A program made the translations under genes and the position numbers. From Macrococcus hajekii (GTDB lineage: Bacteria > Bacillota > Bacilli > Staphylococcales > Staphylococcaceae), in NCBI RefSeq assembly GCF_004359505.1, contig NZ_SCWE01000001.1, positions 620,001-684,000 of the forward strand: a stretch of DNA of 64,000 bases. The letters run 5' to 3'. Below, piece by piece: positions 34,510-44,943 of the stretch (positions are counted from its first letter, which is position 1; each line of letters opens with the position of its first letter). The notes beneath the pieces are model-generated. The model made no database searches, was not told the origin of the DNA, and saw only the letters and a program-made list of their open reading frames with translations.

Positions 34510-36559
34510 CTACTTCCTTGACATCATCTTTAAAGCGACGGAGTGCATCGACTTCACCTTCGTAGACTACAATACCATCACGGATGATACGGACGCTAGC
34601 GTCACGAGTGATTTTACCTTCAGTCACATATGAACCTGCCACTGTACCGACTTTAGAGATGTTGATAGTCTGACGGACTTCTGCTTGTCCGATGACTTTC
34701 TCTTCGAATTCAGGATCAAGCATCCCTTTCATCGCGAATTCAATCTCTTCAATCACTTTATAGATGATGCGGTGTAGACGCATATCTACTTTTTCAGCTT
34801 CTGCTGCACGTTTTGCATTGATATCAGGACGGACATTAAATCCGATGATGATACCGTTCGATGCTGATGCGAGTGTTACGTCTGATTCGTTGATTGCCCC
34901 TACTGCTGTATGGATGATACGAACGTTAACGCCTTCTACGTCGATTTTCATGAGTGATGCAGCAAGTGCTTCTACTGAACCTTGTACATCCCCTTTAATA
35001 ATGACGTTCAAGTCTTTCATTTCGCCTTGTTTCATCTGTTCGAACAGATTATCAAGTGAAACTTTCTGACTTTCCTGACGTTGTGCCATAATATTCTGCT
35101 GTTGACGTGCTTCACCGATACGGCGTGCTTTCTTCTCATCTTTAAAGACAACGAAGCGGTCACCCGCAAGCGGTACGTCCTGCAGTCCTGTAATTTCCAC
35201 AGGTGTAGATGGTCCAGCTGTCTTAATACGTTTACCTAAGTCATTGACCATTGCACGGACACGTCCAAATGTATTCCCGACAACGATTGAGTCACCGATT
35301 TCAAGTGTTCCGTCCTGTACAAGAAGTGAGGCTGCTGGTCCACGTGATTTATCAAGTTCAGCCTCGATAACAGTTCCGAGTGCTGTACGTTTAGGATTTG
35401 CTTTTAACTCTTCTACTTCTGTAACAAGCTGAATCATTTCGAGCAGATTATCGATTCCGTCTCCTGTCAATGCAGACAGTTGAACGAAGATCGTGTCACC
35501 GCCCCAGTCTTCAGGGTAAAGACCATGCTCACCCAGTTCCTGCATCACGCGGTCTGGATTAGCTGTCGGTTTGTCGACTTTATTTACTGCAACGATAATC
35601 GGTACTTCTGCTGCTTTGGCATGGTTGATCGCTTCAACAGTCTGCGGCATTACACCATCATCAGCTGCAACAACAAGGATTGTGATATCTGTTACTTGAG
35701 CACCACGTGCACGCATAGTTGTGAAGGCTGCGTGACCTGGCGTATCAAGGAAAGTGATTTTCTTGCCTTCATTAACGATCTGATAAGCACCGATATGCTG
35801 AGTGATACCGCCTGCTTCACCCGCTGTTACGCGTGTGTTACGGATCGAGTCAAGCAACGTTGTTTTACCATGGTCAACGTGTCCCATAATAGTGACAACG
35901 GGTGGACGTTCTTCTTTGTCTTCCTCGTTAGCGTCCACATCTTCAAAGTAAGTCTCAAGATCTGTTGCATCAATGATGACTTCAAGTTCAGCTTCAACAC
36001 CGTACTCATCACAGATCAGTTCAATCGCTTCTTCAGTCAGCGCCTGGTTAATATTCGCCATAATACCGACCATAAATAAGTTTTTAACAATTTCAGCTGC
36101 ATCTTTATTAAGTTTATCAGCCAGGTCACCTACAGTGATACCTTCAGTATAAGTGATTTTTGATGGTGTTTCCTTAACAACTGGTGCTGGTGGAGGCGTC
36201 TGAACTTTTGGTCCTTTACCTTTCTTACCTTTACCTTTTTGTCCTGGACGGTTATTGCCGCCTGTCCCCGGTTTATTGTTATTATTACGGTTGTTTGGAC
36301 GGTTTTGAGCCGGTCTATTGTTGTTCTGCGCAGGTTTATTTTGAGCCGGTTTATTCTGTCCAGGTTTATCAGCTGCTTTTGTCTCTTCTTTTTTAGGCTG
36401 ATCTTTTTTGAAGATTTTATCGAGATCAGTGATCTCTTTATCTTCCAATGTCTTCATGTGAGTCGTCACTGTGATACCCATTTTCTGAAGCTCATCAATA
36501 ATATCTTTACTTCTTTTGCCTACTTCTTTTGCATATTCATAAATTCTTTGTTTACTCAT
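34409..36559 (-). CDS. infB: Translation initiation factor IF-2
   Basis: 716 aa. IF-2 brings initiator tRNA to the ribosome and promotes subunit joining. N-terminal IF2_N domain ([20 protein letters not shown]), a low-complexity asparagine/proline/lysine linker, then the GTPase with [17 protein letters not shown] and NKVDKP, followed by the C-terminal tRNA-binding domains. The ORF is intact despite two islands at its 3' end. It overlaps ylxQ by 4 nt. Its natural terminator is now 16.7 kb away, so its mRNA runs toward integrase 2. Confidence 0.98.
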   Translation of the reverse strand: MSKQRIYEYAKEVGKRSKDIIDELQKMGITVTTHMKTLEDKEITDLDKIFKKDQPKKEETKAADKPGQNKPAQNKPAQNNNRPAQNRPNNRNNNNKPGTGGNNRPGQKGKGKKGKGPKVQTPPPAPVVKETPSKITYTEGITVGDLADKLNKDAAEIVKNLFMVGIMANINQALTEEAIELICDEYGVEAELEVIIDATDLETYFEDVDANEEDKEERPPVVTIMGHVDHGKTTLLDSIRNTRVTAGEAGGITQHIGAYQIVNEGKKITFLDTPGHAAFTTMRARGAQVTDITILVVAADDGVMPQTVEAINHAKAAEVPIIVAVNKVDKPTANPDRVMQELGEHGLYPEDWGGDTIFVQLSALTGDGIDNLLEMIQLVTEVEELKANPKRTALGTVIEAELDKSRGPAASLLVQDGTLEIGDSIVVGNTFGRVRAMVNDLGKRIKTAGPSTPVEITGLQDVPLAGDRFVVFKDEKKARRIGEARQQQNIMAQRQESQKVSLDNLFEQMKQGEMKDLNVIIKGDVQGSVEALAASLMKIDVEGVNVRIIHTAVGAINESDVTLASASNGIIIGFNVRPDINAKRAAEAEKVDMRLHRIIYKVIEEIEFAMKGMLDPEFEEKVIGQAEVRQTINISKVGTVAGSYVTEGKITRDASVRIIRDGIVVYEGEVDALRRFKDDVKEVAQGYECGITIEKFNDIKEGDIFEAFVMEEIKRV

Positions 36560-36885
36560 AGGTTCTCTCCTTCATCACTTTCATGAATCATATCCTTCAG
36601 CTTCTTCGCAAAGCCTGAATCAAGCACACCGATGATGACTCTTTCATCCTTACCGATCGCCCATCCTAGTTCATGTCTCGTACCAAAAGGCAGACATTTC
36701 ACATTGTAGGATTGACATTTATTCATGATATTTTTTTGTGTATTTGCGGAAGCATCTTTAGATAAAATCACTAATCTGACTTTACCCTTTCTCACTTCAT
36801 TAATAACCAGTTCTTCACCTGTTACAAGCTTACGCGCACGCATGGCAAGCCCGAGCAGATTTAAAATTCTGTCCTGCAGCGTCAT
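36556..36885 (-). CDS. ylxQ: L7Ae-family ribosomal protein YlxQ
   Basis: 109 aa with the L7Ae/L30e-type RNA-binding fold: [30 protein letters not shown] and [16 protein letters not shown]. These proteins bind kink-turn RNA. It overlaps ylxR and infB by 4 nt each, so all are translationally coupled in the rimP-nusA-infB operon. Confidence 0.93.
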   Translation of the reverse strand: MTLQDRILNLLGLAMRARKLVTGEELVINEVRKGKVRLVILSKDASANTQKNIMNKCQSYNVKCLPFGTRHELGWAIGKDERVIIGVLDSGFAKKLKDMIHESDEGENL

Positions 36886-37166
36886 TTCGGAATCATCGAA
36901 CGATAAACCAGTCGAATCAGTTCATCATATATCGGATTCAATGTCTCTGTATCAGACTCGAAGAAATTCTCGAGCTTTTTCTTTTTGCGCGCTGCTTCAA
37001 TCACTGATAAATCCATTGATACGTATGCGCCTCGTCCATTCGCTTTACCTGTCGGATCAACTGCGATATCGCCTTCTTTGGAACGGACGACACGCAGCAT
37101 CTCACGCTTCGGTTTCATGTCCTGGCTTAAGATACATTTACGCATGGGAATTTTTTTCTGTTTCAT
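36882..37166 (-). CDS. ylxR: YlxR/RnpM family RNA-binding protein (DUF448)
   Basis: 94 aa, slightly longer than usual at the C-terminus. Family motifs KKIPMRKCILSQDMKPKREMLRVVR, DPTGKANGRGAYV and the AARKKKKLENFF tail are present. YlxR (RnpM) binds RNase P RNA and modulates its activity in Bacillus. It starts 12 nt after nusA. Confidence 0.94.
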   Translation of the reverse strand: MKQKKIPMRKCILSQDMKPKREMLRVVRSKEGDIAVDPTGKANGRGAYVSMDLSVIEAARKKKKLENFFESDTETLNPIYDELIRLVYRSMIPK

Positions 37167-37178
37167 AAAACTTCCCCC

Positions 37179-38240
37179 TTATTGTACTGGATAGATGCCT
37201 GCTTCTTTTGCGTCAGTTTCACTTTTAATATCGATTTTCCAGCCTGTCAGTTTTGCAGCAAGACGTGCATTTTGACCGCGTTTACCAATAGCAAGTGAAA
37301 GCTGATAGTCAGGAACGATGACTGTAGTTGATTGATTTTCCTCGTTGACGAGCACATCAACGACTTGTGAAGGACTTAATGCATTTTTCACATATGTTTT
37401 TGGATCTGCACTCCATTCAACGATATCAATCTTTTCACCGCCCAGCTCATCAACTACTGCGCCAACACGTGCGCCTTTAGCCCCCACACAAGCACCGACA
37501 GCATCGATATCTTCATTATCTGAATGAACGCTAATTTTAGAGCGGTCTCCTGCTTCACGTGCTACTGATTTAACGACAACTGAACCATCAAAAATTTCAG
37601 GTACTTCTTGTTCAAACAGACGTTTCAGCAGTCCTGGATGACTTCTTGATACGAAAATCTGAGGACCTTTAGTCGTCTGTTCAACTTTATTGACATAGAC
37701 TTTAATGCGTTCTGTCGGACGATAGACATCGTTCGGGCTACGCTCTGCTTCAGATAATACCGCTTCAGTTTTACCGAGTGTCACATAGACATAGCGATGA
37801 TCGACACGGTCAATGATACCTGTCATGATGTCATCTTCTTTATCGATAAATTCATTATAGAGAATACCACGCTCAGCATCACGAAGTCGCTGCATAACAG
37901 CTTGTTTTGCTGCCTGTGCACTGACACGACCGAAGTCTGATGGTGTGACATTCTCTTCGAAAATATCACCGATTTCATAAGCGGGGTTTGTTTCAAGAGC
38001 CAGTTCAAGTGAAACTTCCTCACGAGGATTTTCCACTTCTTCTACAACATCCTTACGTGAATAAACTGCATAGCTGCCGTTATCCATATTCAGTTCAACG
38101 CGGACATTATTCGCACTGTTATAATTTTTCTTATAAGCTGTGATGAGTGCTGCTTCGATGGTCTCAATCAGCACTTCGCGCGGAATATTCTTCTCTTTTT
38201 CAAGAAAATCAATCGCATTTAATAATTCATTGTTTTTCAT
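37179..38240 (-). CDS. nusA: Transcription termination/antitermination factor NusA
   Basis: 353 aa. Domains in order: RNA-polymerase-binding N-domain (about 1-125), S1 domain (GIIDRVDHRYVYVTLGKTEAVL), and two KH domains (GACVGAKGARVGAVVDELGGEKIDIVEW and LAIGKRGQNARLAAKLTGWKIDI). It lacks the C-terminal acidic repeats found in proteobacteria, as expected for Firmicutes. NusA stimulates pausing and intrinsic termination; a hairpin in the operon leader (38750-38777) is a possible autoregulation point. Confidence 0.97.
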   Translation of the reverse strand: MKNNELLNAIDFLEKEKNIPREVLIETIEAALITAYKKNYNSANNVRVELNMDNGSYAVYSRKDVVEEVENPREEVSLELALETNPAYEIGDIFEENVTPSDFGRVSAQAAKQAVMQRLRDAERGILYNEFIDKEDDIMTGIIDRVDHRYVYVTLGKTEAVLSEAERSPNDVYRPTERIKVYVNKVEQTTKGPQIFVSRSHPGLLKRLFEQEVPEIFDGSVVVKSVAREAGDRSKISVHSDNEDIDAVGACVGAKGARVGAVVDELGGEKIDIVEWSADPKTYVKNALSPSQVVDVLVNEENQSTTVIVPDYQLSLAIGKRGQNARLAAKLTGWKIDIKSETDAKEAGIYPVQ

Positions 38241-38256
38241 TTGTTTCCTCCGTTAA

Positions 38257-38724
38257 TTAAAGAATGACTGCACGTCTGATCTTCGCTATTTTTTTGCGTG
38301 GCAGTTCAATTTCCTTTGTGCGTGTTTTGATTCTGACCGACATTGTAACTGTTTCATCATCGTATTTCACGAGTTCACCCAGCCACTCTTTATCGCCACC
38401 GATTTCTTCGTAAAGTTTGACGTAAATAGCCTGTCCAACTGCTGCTGCATAATCTGCTTCTTTTTTGAGCGGACGTTCAGCACCAGGAGACGATACATCC
38501 ATAAAGTAAGGTTCTGCAATCGGATCTTCTTTATCCATCACTTCACTGATATGCTCACTTGCAAGTGCACAATCTGAAATATCAATGCCACCCTCTTTAT
38601 CAATCGCAATGCGAAGATAATAATCTGGACCTTCCTTCACGTATTCAACGTCAACAAGTTCAAATCCAAGGTCTTTAACAATCGGTTCTACAATCTCTTC
38701 AACACGTTCTGTAATTTTGCTCAT
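38257..38724 (-). CDS. rimP: Ribosome maturation factor RimP
   Basis: 155 aa, normal length. Motifs LGFELVDVEYVKEGPDYYLRI, DISDCALASEHISEVMD and FMDVSSPGAERPL identify it; the C-terminal SH3-like domain follows. It is needed for 30S maturation. First gene of the rimP-nusA-ylxR-ylxQ-infB operon; ATG with AAGGAGG upstream. Confidence 0.96.
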   Translation of the reverse strand: MSKITERVEEIVEPIVKDLGFELVDVEYVKEGPDYYLRIAIDKEGGIDISDCALASEHISEVMDKEDPIAEPYFMDVSSPGAERPLKKEADYAAAVGQAIYVKLYEEIGGDKEWLGELVKYDDETVTMSVRIKTRTKEIELPRKKIAKIRRAVIL

Positions 38725-38749
38725 ATATGCCTCCTTAATGTGACAAGAA

Positions 38750-38777
38750 GAAAAGAGCGGGAATCCCCACTCTTTTC
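38750..38777 (-). terminator. Hairpin in the rimP-nusA operon leader (terminator/attenuator)
   Basis: A 12-bp stem (GAAAAGAGTGGG with CCCGCTCTTTTC, one wobble) and GATT loop is followed by an interrupted T-tract TTCTTGTC. It lies after the polC stop but also downstream of the operon promoter, so it can end polC transcripts and attenuate rimP-nusA. Confidence 0.7.
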
Positions 38778-38806
38778 GTCAATAGAGTATTTTGTTAAGC
38801 ATAATC

Positions 38807-38835
38807 ATTATATCATAAGACGCAAATTGCATCAA
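38807..38835 (-). promoter_or_regulatory. Promoter of the rimP-nusA-infB operon
   Basis: The minus strand reads TTGATG (38830-38835), a 17-bp spacer and TATAAT (38807-38812), immediately after the polC stop codon. Transcripts would carry the hairpin at 38750-38777. Confidence 0.7.
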
Positions 38836-38837
38836 TT

Positions 38838-41800
38838 CTATAAGTCAAAGATACTGAGCTGCGCCTTATCTGGCATATTCTCAAGCGTGCCAAGCGTCGT
38901 TAAATAATCGATAATTTTCTGCGATACGCCCGCTTTTTTGTTCAGTTCCTCTTTGGACAGGAAAGGACCTTCTTCGCGTGCTGCTACGATACGTCTCGCA
39001 ACGTTCTCACCAAGTCCAGGGACGGCGATGAATGGTGGTATTAATGTATCACCTTCAATGATAAAGTCAAAAGCCGTACTCTTTTCTAATGATACCGGCT
39101 GCATGCGGAAACCACGCTGCGCCATCTCGTTCGTCAGTTCGAGTACAGTAAGGACATCCTTTTCTTTCTTCTGCAGATCATGGAAACGGGAATAGTAATC
39201 CTTCACCGTCGCTTTAATCGTATGCTTATCTTTTGTCATCGTAATAAGGTCGAAGTCAGAGGCACGCACTGTAAAGTAACTTGCATAATAATAAAGGGGA
39301 TGATGCACTTTGAAATAAGCAATTCTCAGCGCCATCATGACGTAAGCACTCGCATGGGCTTTCGGGAACATGTATTTGATTTTCTTACATGATTCCAGGT
39401 ACCATTCAGGAACATTATTCTCCCGCATTGCTTCTTCAAAATCTTCAGTCAGTCCTTTACCTTTACGGACGGACTCCATAATTTTAAAGGCAAGTGAGGG
39501 TTCAAGCCCTGCGTACATTAAGTAAACCATGATATCATCCCGACAGCCGATAACGCCTGACAGGTCACATGTACCTGTACGGATGAGTTCCTGCGCGTTC
39601 CCGAGCCAGACATCCGTTCCGTGGGACAGACCAGATATTTGGATCAGCTCTGAGAATGTCGAAGGCTTTGTATCTTCAAGCATCTGACGAACGAAACCTG
39701 TACCGAACTCCGGTACCCCGAACGTACCTGTCTTACACATAATATCTTCCTCAGTCACACCCAGACTTTCAGGGCCGGAGAAAATCTTCATCGTTTCTTT
39801 ATCATCCAAGGGGATGGTCTTAGGGTCAATTCCGGACAAATCCTGCAGCATCCGGATCATCGTCGGATCATCATGTCCGAGAATATCAAGTTTCAGCAGA
39901 TTATCATGGATCGAGTGGAAATCAAAGTGAGTCGTTTTCCAGCTGGAGTTCTGATCGTCCGCCGGGAACTGAATCGGTGTGAAATCATAGATGTCCATAT
40001 TTTCAGGCACTACGATAATACCACCCGGGTGCTGTCCCGTTGTTCGTTTTACGCCTGTACATGCTTTAACAAGTCGATCCACTTCGGCCCCGCGCTTATG
40101 CATACTGTTGTCATTCAAGTAACCTTTCACATAACCGAACGCTGTCTTCTCTGCCACTGTACCGATTGTTCCGGCACGGAATACCTTGTCTTCACCGAAC
40201 AGCACTTTCGTGTAATTGTGCGCATTCGGCTGATATTCACCACTGAAGTTCAAGTCGATATCCGGCACTTTATCTCCTTTAAAGCCGAGGAACGTCTCAA
40301 ACGGAATATCCTGTCCTTCTTTAATAAAAGGAACATCACATTTATCACACTTTTTATCCGGCAAGTCATAACCACTTGACACAGAACCATCATTAAAGAA
40401 ATGACTCTCGCTACAGCTCGGACAGATATAATGAGGCGGTAACGGATTCACTTCTGTGATTTCAGTCATTGTTGCGACGAAACTTGAGCCGACAGAGCCC
40501 CTTGAACCGACTAGATATCCATCATCCAGAGACTTTTTAACCAGTTTCTGTGAAATCAGATAGATAACGGCAAATCCATTACCGATAATACTGGCCAGTT
40601 CTTTCTCCAGTCGAGCCACTACTATCTCCGGTAAATCTTCACCATATAGTTTACGTGCATTGGCGTAGGACATCTCGCGAATCTCTTCATTGGCTCCTTC
40701 AATGGACGGGGTATAGAGTTCATCTCTGATCGGTACTACTTTTTCGATACGGTCAGCCAGTGCATTCGTATTCTTGATGACAATCTCGTAAGCTTTCTCT
40801 TCCCCGAGGAACATAAAGTCATCCATCATCTCATCAGTCGTTCTGAAATGAGCATCAGGGAAACCACTTTTATTCAGTGGATTACCCGGCATACTGGCAA
40901 CAAGAATCTCACGTGCAATCTTATCGTGCGGATGAAGGTAATGTGCATTTCCAGTTGCAATGACAGGTTTACCCAGTTTCTCACCGACATCTATAATGCG
41001 GTGATAGATTTCTTCCAGTGTCTCATTATCACGGATCAGGTCACGGGCGAGCAGGTGCTGATACAGTGCTTTCGGCTGCACTTCAATATAGTCATAAAAC
41101 TGTGCAACCTTCTCAACCTCTGTCTGATCCTTGTTCATGACTGCTGTAAAGATTTCACCGTTGTCACATGCACTGCCGACAAGAATTCCTTCCCGGTTCT
41201 CTGCAAGCAATGACCGTGTGATGCGGGGTGTTCGGTAGTAGTAATGAACGAGCGATTCAGACACAATCTTGAATAAGTTCTTCAGACCTGTCTGATTCTG
41301 TACGATTAACGTCACATGCATCGGACGTGCCCGTTTGTAGGCATCCTGATTGGAGAGGTTTTTATCAATCTCCTGGTGATTGGTGACACCACGCTCTTCC
41401 ATCTGTTTCAGCATCTTAATGAAAATATGTGCAGTCGTCTCAGCATCATAAATCGCTCTATGATGCTGGGTCAGTTCGACACCATATTTTTTTGCCAGAA
41501 AGTTGAGACCATGTTTACCGAGCTCTGTATTAATGGTACGGGACAGTTCAAGTGTATCAATGACACCATTGTCACTGGCACCAAGTCCAAGACGATCATA
41601 TCCTGTATCAATAAAGCCCATATCAAAGCTTGCATTATGCGCCACATAAATGGCATCGCCTGCCCAGTCCTTGAACTTCGGCAGTACTTCTTCAATAGGC
41701 GGCGCATCTACCAGCATATCATCGGTAATACCTGTCAGTTGTTTAATTGTCTCATTCAACCGTTCACCCGGGTTACTGAAACTTTCAAACTTATCGATGA

Positions 41801-43145
41801 TTTCACCGTCTTTTACTTTAACCGCGGCAAGTTCAATGATTTTATCGTACTGAGAACTAAGCCCTGTCGTCTCAACGTCAAATACCACATAACTGCTCGA
41901 ACTCAGCTCACGGTCTATCGGGTGATACGTAATCGGCACACCTTCATCTACCAGCATGCCTTCCAGCCCATATATCATCTTGACGCCGTGCTTCTCGGCT
42001 GCTGCATGAGCATCGGGATAAGCCTGCACGACATTATGGTCTGTGATGGCAATGGCATGATGTCCCCACTGAGCGGCCTGTTCGACATATTTACCGATAT
42101 GCGTAATACCATCCATCTGACTCATATTGGAATGCAGATGGAATTCGACCCGCTTCTCTTCTGATTTATCTTTGCGAGGTGCTTTCTTGATTTCGTGAAT
42201 ATCATTAATCATCATGACGAGATCACGGATAAACGTATCCTCTTCAATTTTCCCTTGTGCTCTCACCCATTTACCAGGTGTCAATGCTTTGAAATGTTCA
42301 AGGTCATTTTTAGTCTGACGATTACGACTGAACATTTTAAGTGTTAATGAATCCGTGTAGTCCGTTATCTTTAACTGCAGAATATAACGGCCACTCTTCA
42401 GTTCCTTAATCTCGGAATCAAAAATAACCCCTTCAATCGCAACTTTAAATTCTTCTTCAACAATTGAAGAAATCGGCTTAATCGACTCTATATTGATGTC
42501 TTTACCGATAGACGCGTGTGTAACGACATCGCTCTCTTCTTCACTGCGTTGCTTCTGCATCTCTGCGACACGTTCGCGCGTCTGAATGGCACTCGTTGTG
42601 TCCTCCTCCTGAATCGTCGCTTCAAGAGACTCCAGCTCACGTTGCTGCTCTTCATCATTTGTCTCGAACATAATCTTGTCAAAAGTAAATCCTGCTTTTT
42701 TAAATGCTTTCAGCAGAGAACCATTACAAGCTTTCTCAAGATGGTGCTGTTCTACTTCATTGTTGACAATGAATTTGATGATATCTCCAGAAAATACATA
42801 CTTTTTCGCCTTCAGCTGAGATTTCAGACTTGGACTTAAAGTCGTCTGGTCCACACAGTAGCGAATATAATCCTGCACTTTCTCGAGTTTATCTGACTGG
42901 TCAGATGCAGTAATGAAAAAATCAACATCTGCAATATGACCAAATGCGTTTTTGATCCCATTCGCAAACATCATGTAGACATCAGCAGGAAATATACGGG
43001 GACTATTGATATAAAAACACCATACCCGCTCCTTCTCAGAAATATCAAGTCGTTCCAGCGTACACCCATTAAGTTCTGACGGAAAAACATCTGTCATCTT
43101 CAGTTGCGACAGCAGTATACTGAACTTTTCTTCTTTATCTATCAC
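38838..43145 (-). CDS. polC: DNA polymerase III alpha subunit, PolC type
   Basis: 1435 aa, the replicative polymerase of low-GC Gram-positives. In order: N-terminal domains and an OB-fold (ITDYTDSLTLKMFSR), PHP domain (EFHLHSNMSQMDG) interrupted by a DEDD exonuclease (YVVFDVETTGLS and the RAIYDAETTA motif), a zinc-binding CPSC...CDKC region, then the polymerase active-site domain (GDKVPDIDLNFSGEYQ) and a C-terminal helix-hairpin-helix region. The order exonuclease-within-PHP is diagnostic of PolC. Follows proS after a terminator. Confidence 0.98.
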   Translation of the reverse strand: MIDKEEKFSILLSQLKMTDVFPSELNGCTLERLDISEKERVWCFYINSPRIFPADVYMMFANGIKNAFGHIADVDFFITASDQSDKLEKVQDYIRYCVDQTTLSPSLKSQLKAKKYVFSGDIIKFIVNNEVEQHHLEKACNGSLLKAFKKAGFTFDKIMFETNDEEQQRELESLEATIQEEDTTSAIQTRERVAEMQKQRSEEESDVVTHASIGKDINIESIKPISSIVEEEFKVAIEGVIFDSEIKELKSGRYILQLKITDYTDSLTLKMFSRNRQTKNDLEHFKALTPGKWVRAQGKIEEDTFIRDLVMMINDIHEIKKAPRKDKSEEKRVEFHLHSNMSQMDGITHIGKYVEQAAQWGHHAIAITDHNVVQAYPDAHAAAEKHGVKMIYGLEGMLVDEGVPITYHPIDRELSSSSYVVFDVETTGLSSQYDKIIELAAVKVKDGEIIDKFESFSNPGERLNETIKQLTGITDDMLVDAPPIEEVLPKFKDWAGDAIYVAHNASFDMGFIDTGYDRLGLGASDNGVIDTLELSRTINTELGKHGLNFLAKKYGVELTQHHRAIYDAETTAHIFIKMLKQMEERGVTNHQEIDKNLSNQDAYKRARPMHVTLIVQNQTGLKNLFKIVSESLVHYYYRTPRITRSLLAENREGILVGSACDNGEIFTAVMNKDQTEVEKVAQFYDYIEVQPKALYQHLLARDLIRDNETLEEIYHRIIDVGEKLGKPVIATGNAHYLHPHDKIAREILVASMPGNPLNKSGFPDAHFRTTDEMMDDFMFLGEEKAYEIVIKNTNALADRIEKVVPIRDELYTPSIEGANEEIREMSYANARKLYGEDLPEIVVARLEKELASIIGNGFAVIYLISQKLVKKSLDDGYLVGSRGSVGSSFVATMTEITEVNPLPPHYICPSCSESHFFNDGSVSSGYDLPDKKCDKCDVPFIKEGQDIPFETFLGFKGDKVPDIDLNFSGEYQPNAHNYTKVLFGEDKVFRAGTIGTVAEKTAFGYVKGYLNDNSMHKRGAEVDRLVKACTGVKRTTGQHPGGIIVVPENMDIYDFTPIQFPADDQNSSWKTTHFDFHSIHDNLLKLDILGHDDPTMIRMLQDLSGIDPKTIPLDDKETMKIFSGPESLGVTEEDIMCKTGTFGVPEFGTGFVRQMLEDTKPSTFSELIQISGLSHGTDVWLGNAQELIRTGTCDLSGVIGCRDDIMVYLMYAGLEPSLAFKIMESVRKGKGLTEDFEEAMRENNVPEWYLESCKKIKYMFPKAHASAYVMMALRIAYFKVHHPLYYYASYFTVRASDFDLITMTKDKHTIKATVKDYYSRFHDLQKKEKDVLTVLELTNEMAQRGFRMQPVSLEKSTAFDFIIEGDTLIPPFIAVPGLGENVARRIVAAREEGPFLSKEELNKKAGVSQKIIDYLTTLGTLENMPDKAQLSIFDL

Positions 43146-43163
43146 GCCACGACCACCTTTATA

Positions 43164-43199
43164 AAATGAAAAAGTAACGCGCGAAAATGCGCATTACTT
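43164..43199 (-). terminator. Terminator after proS
   Basis: AAGTAACGCGC pairs with GCGCATTACTT (one wobble) around a 6-nt loop, with T5 following on the minus strand. Confidence 0.85.
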
Positions 43200-43224
43200 A
43201 TGTTTGTTCTATTATACCAAATTT

Positions 43225-44928
43225 TTAAGCTAAGTCGCTGTATAATGTTTCGATTTTAGCTGTCAGTTCAGAAACAGGCACTTCAAATTTCTCACCTGTT
43301 GCACGGACCTTCACTTCGACAATACCTTCTGCCGCTTGTTTGCCCACGACTATACGAAGCGGTACACCGATTAAATCAGCATCATTAAATTTCACGCCCG
43401 CGCGTTCCTGACGATCATCATAAAGAACCTGATAGTGAGCCGAGAAATCAGCATATAGCTGATCTGCCAGCTCTTTTTGTACTTCCTGCTTCGGATTGAC
43501 TGAGATAACGTGAACATCATACGGTGCAATAGACTTCGGCCAGATAATACCGTTGTCGTCATGATGCTGCTCAATAACAGCACTGAGTGTACGGGAAACA
43601 CCGATACCGTAACAGCCCATGATCATCGGCTGTGCTTTACCTTGTTCATCAAGGAATGTTGCTTTCATAGCTTGAGAATATTTTGTACCTAATTTAAAGA
43701 CTTGGCCCACTTCGATACCTTCAGCAAATTTGACGGGACCACTACCGTCCGCAGCAGGTTCACCTTCCATAATAAATCTGAAATCACCATATTCTTTAAC
43801 GGTGAAATCACGGCCGGCATTCGCATTGATATAATGGTAGTTCGTCTCGTTCGCTCCGACAGCGAGATTATTAATATCCTGAACTGCGTTGTCCGCATAG
43901 ATTTCAATCTTATCGACACCCACTGGACCAAGCGAACCTGGTTTGGCGTTCATAATACCTTCAATCTCTGCTTCAGAGGCCATTTCAACGACTTCTGTTC
44001 CAAAATAAGATTTTACTTTAACATCATTTAGTTCATGATGACCACGAATTAAAAACATGACGAAACGGTCATCCACTTTAATAATCATAGACTTAACGAT
44101 TTCATCCAGTTGCTTTCCAAGTGTGTCTGCCAGCTGCTGCGCCGTCTTAACGCCTGGTGTATGGACTTTCTCGAGAGCCGCTTCTTCTGTATGCTGTACA
44201 TTCGGCGTATAGACCACTTCCGCTTTTTCAATGTTCGCTGCATAATCACTGCCATCTGTATAAGCGATTGTATCTTCACCAATTTCAGCAAGTGCCATAA
44301 ATTCGTGCGTATGACTACCACCTATCGCGCCACTGTCCGCAATAACCGGACGGAACTTCAGATTAACACGGTTATAGATGTTGCTATAAGCTCTGTACAT
44401 ATCCTGATAAGTAGCATCCAGTGATTCCTCTGTTGCATGGAAGCTATAAGCATCCTTCATAATAAATTCACGGCCGCGCAGCAGACCAAAACGTGGACGC
44501 TTCTCATCCCTGAATTTATTCTGAATCTGGAATAAAGTAACAGGCAATTTCTTATAAGACTTCAGCTCATCACGGACAAGTGAAGTAATAATTTCCTCAT
44601 GCGTTGGTCCTAATGCAAACTCACGACCATGACGGTCAGTCATACGCATCAGTTCAGCACCATAACTTGGCCAGCGGCCACTTTCCTGCCACAGTTCTGA
44701 CGGCTGAAGCGCAGGCATTAGAATCTCGACGCTATCGATTGCTTCCATCTCTTCGCGGACAATCGCTTCTATCTTATTGAGGACACGTTTAGCAATAGGC
44801 AGATAGCTATACACACCACTTGCTACTTGTTTAATCATACCTGCCTTCAGCAAGAGCTGATGACTTTTAGATTCCGCATCATTCGGTACTTCACGTAATG
44901 TCGGAATAAACATTTTTGATTGTTTCAT
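43225..44928 (-). CDS. proS: Prolyl-tRNA synthetase
   Basis: 567-aa class II synthetase charging tRNA-Pro. Motif 2 region [21 protein letters not shown] and motif 3 [14 protein letters not shown] are clear. The long insertion between them (about 225-400) is the bacterial-type editing domain that clears alanine. Starts 15 nt after rseP. Confidence 0.97.
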   Translation of the reverse strand: MKQSKMFIPTLREVPNDAESKSHQLLLKAGMIKQVASGVYSYLPIAKRVLNKIEAIVREEMEAIDSVEILMPALQPSELWQESGRWPSYGAELMRMTDRHGREFALGPTHEEIITSLVRDELKSYKKLPVTLFQIQNKFRDEKRPRFGLLRGREFIMKDAYSFHATEESLDATYQDMYRAYSNIYNRVNLKFRPVIADSGAIGGSHTHEFMALAEIGEDTIAYTDGSDYAANIEKAEVVYTPNVQHTEEAALEKVHTPGVKTAQQLADTLGKQLDEIVKSMIIKVDDRFVMFLIRGHHELNDVKVKSYFGTEVVEMASEAEIEGIMNAKPGSLGPVGVDKIEIYADNAVQDINNLAVGANETNYHYINANAGRDFTVKEYGDFRFIMEGEPAADGSGPVKFAEGIEVGQVFKLGTKYSQAMKATFLDEQGKAQPMIMGCYGIGVSRTLSAVIEQHHDDNGIIWPKSIAPYDVHVISVNPKQEVQKELADQLYADFSAHYQVLYDDRQERAGVKFNDADLIGVPLRIVVGKQAAEGIVEVKVRATGEKFEVPVSELTAKIETLYSDLA

Positions 44929-44943
44929 TTCTTTTCCTCCTAA

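Noticed and set aside
34304-34633. Plus-strand ORF across the right junction, similar to one at 24814-25008
   Set aside because: Both are antisense readings of the repeated infB 3' end, not genes; the similarity is explained by the att repeat.
36239-36586. Plus-strand ORFs across the IF-2 linker
   Set aside because: Antisense to the low-complexity Asn/Pro/Lys linker of infB; no independent signals.
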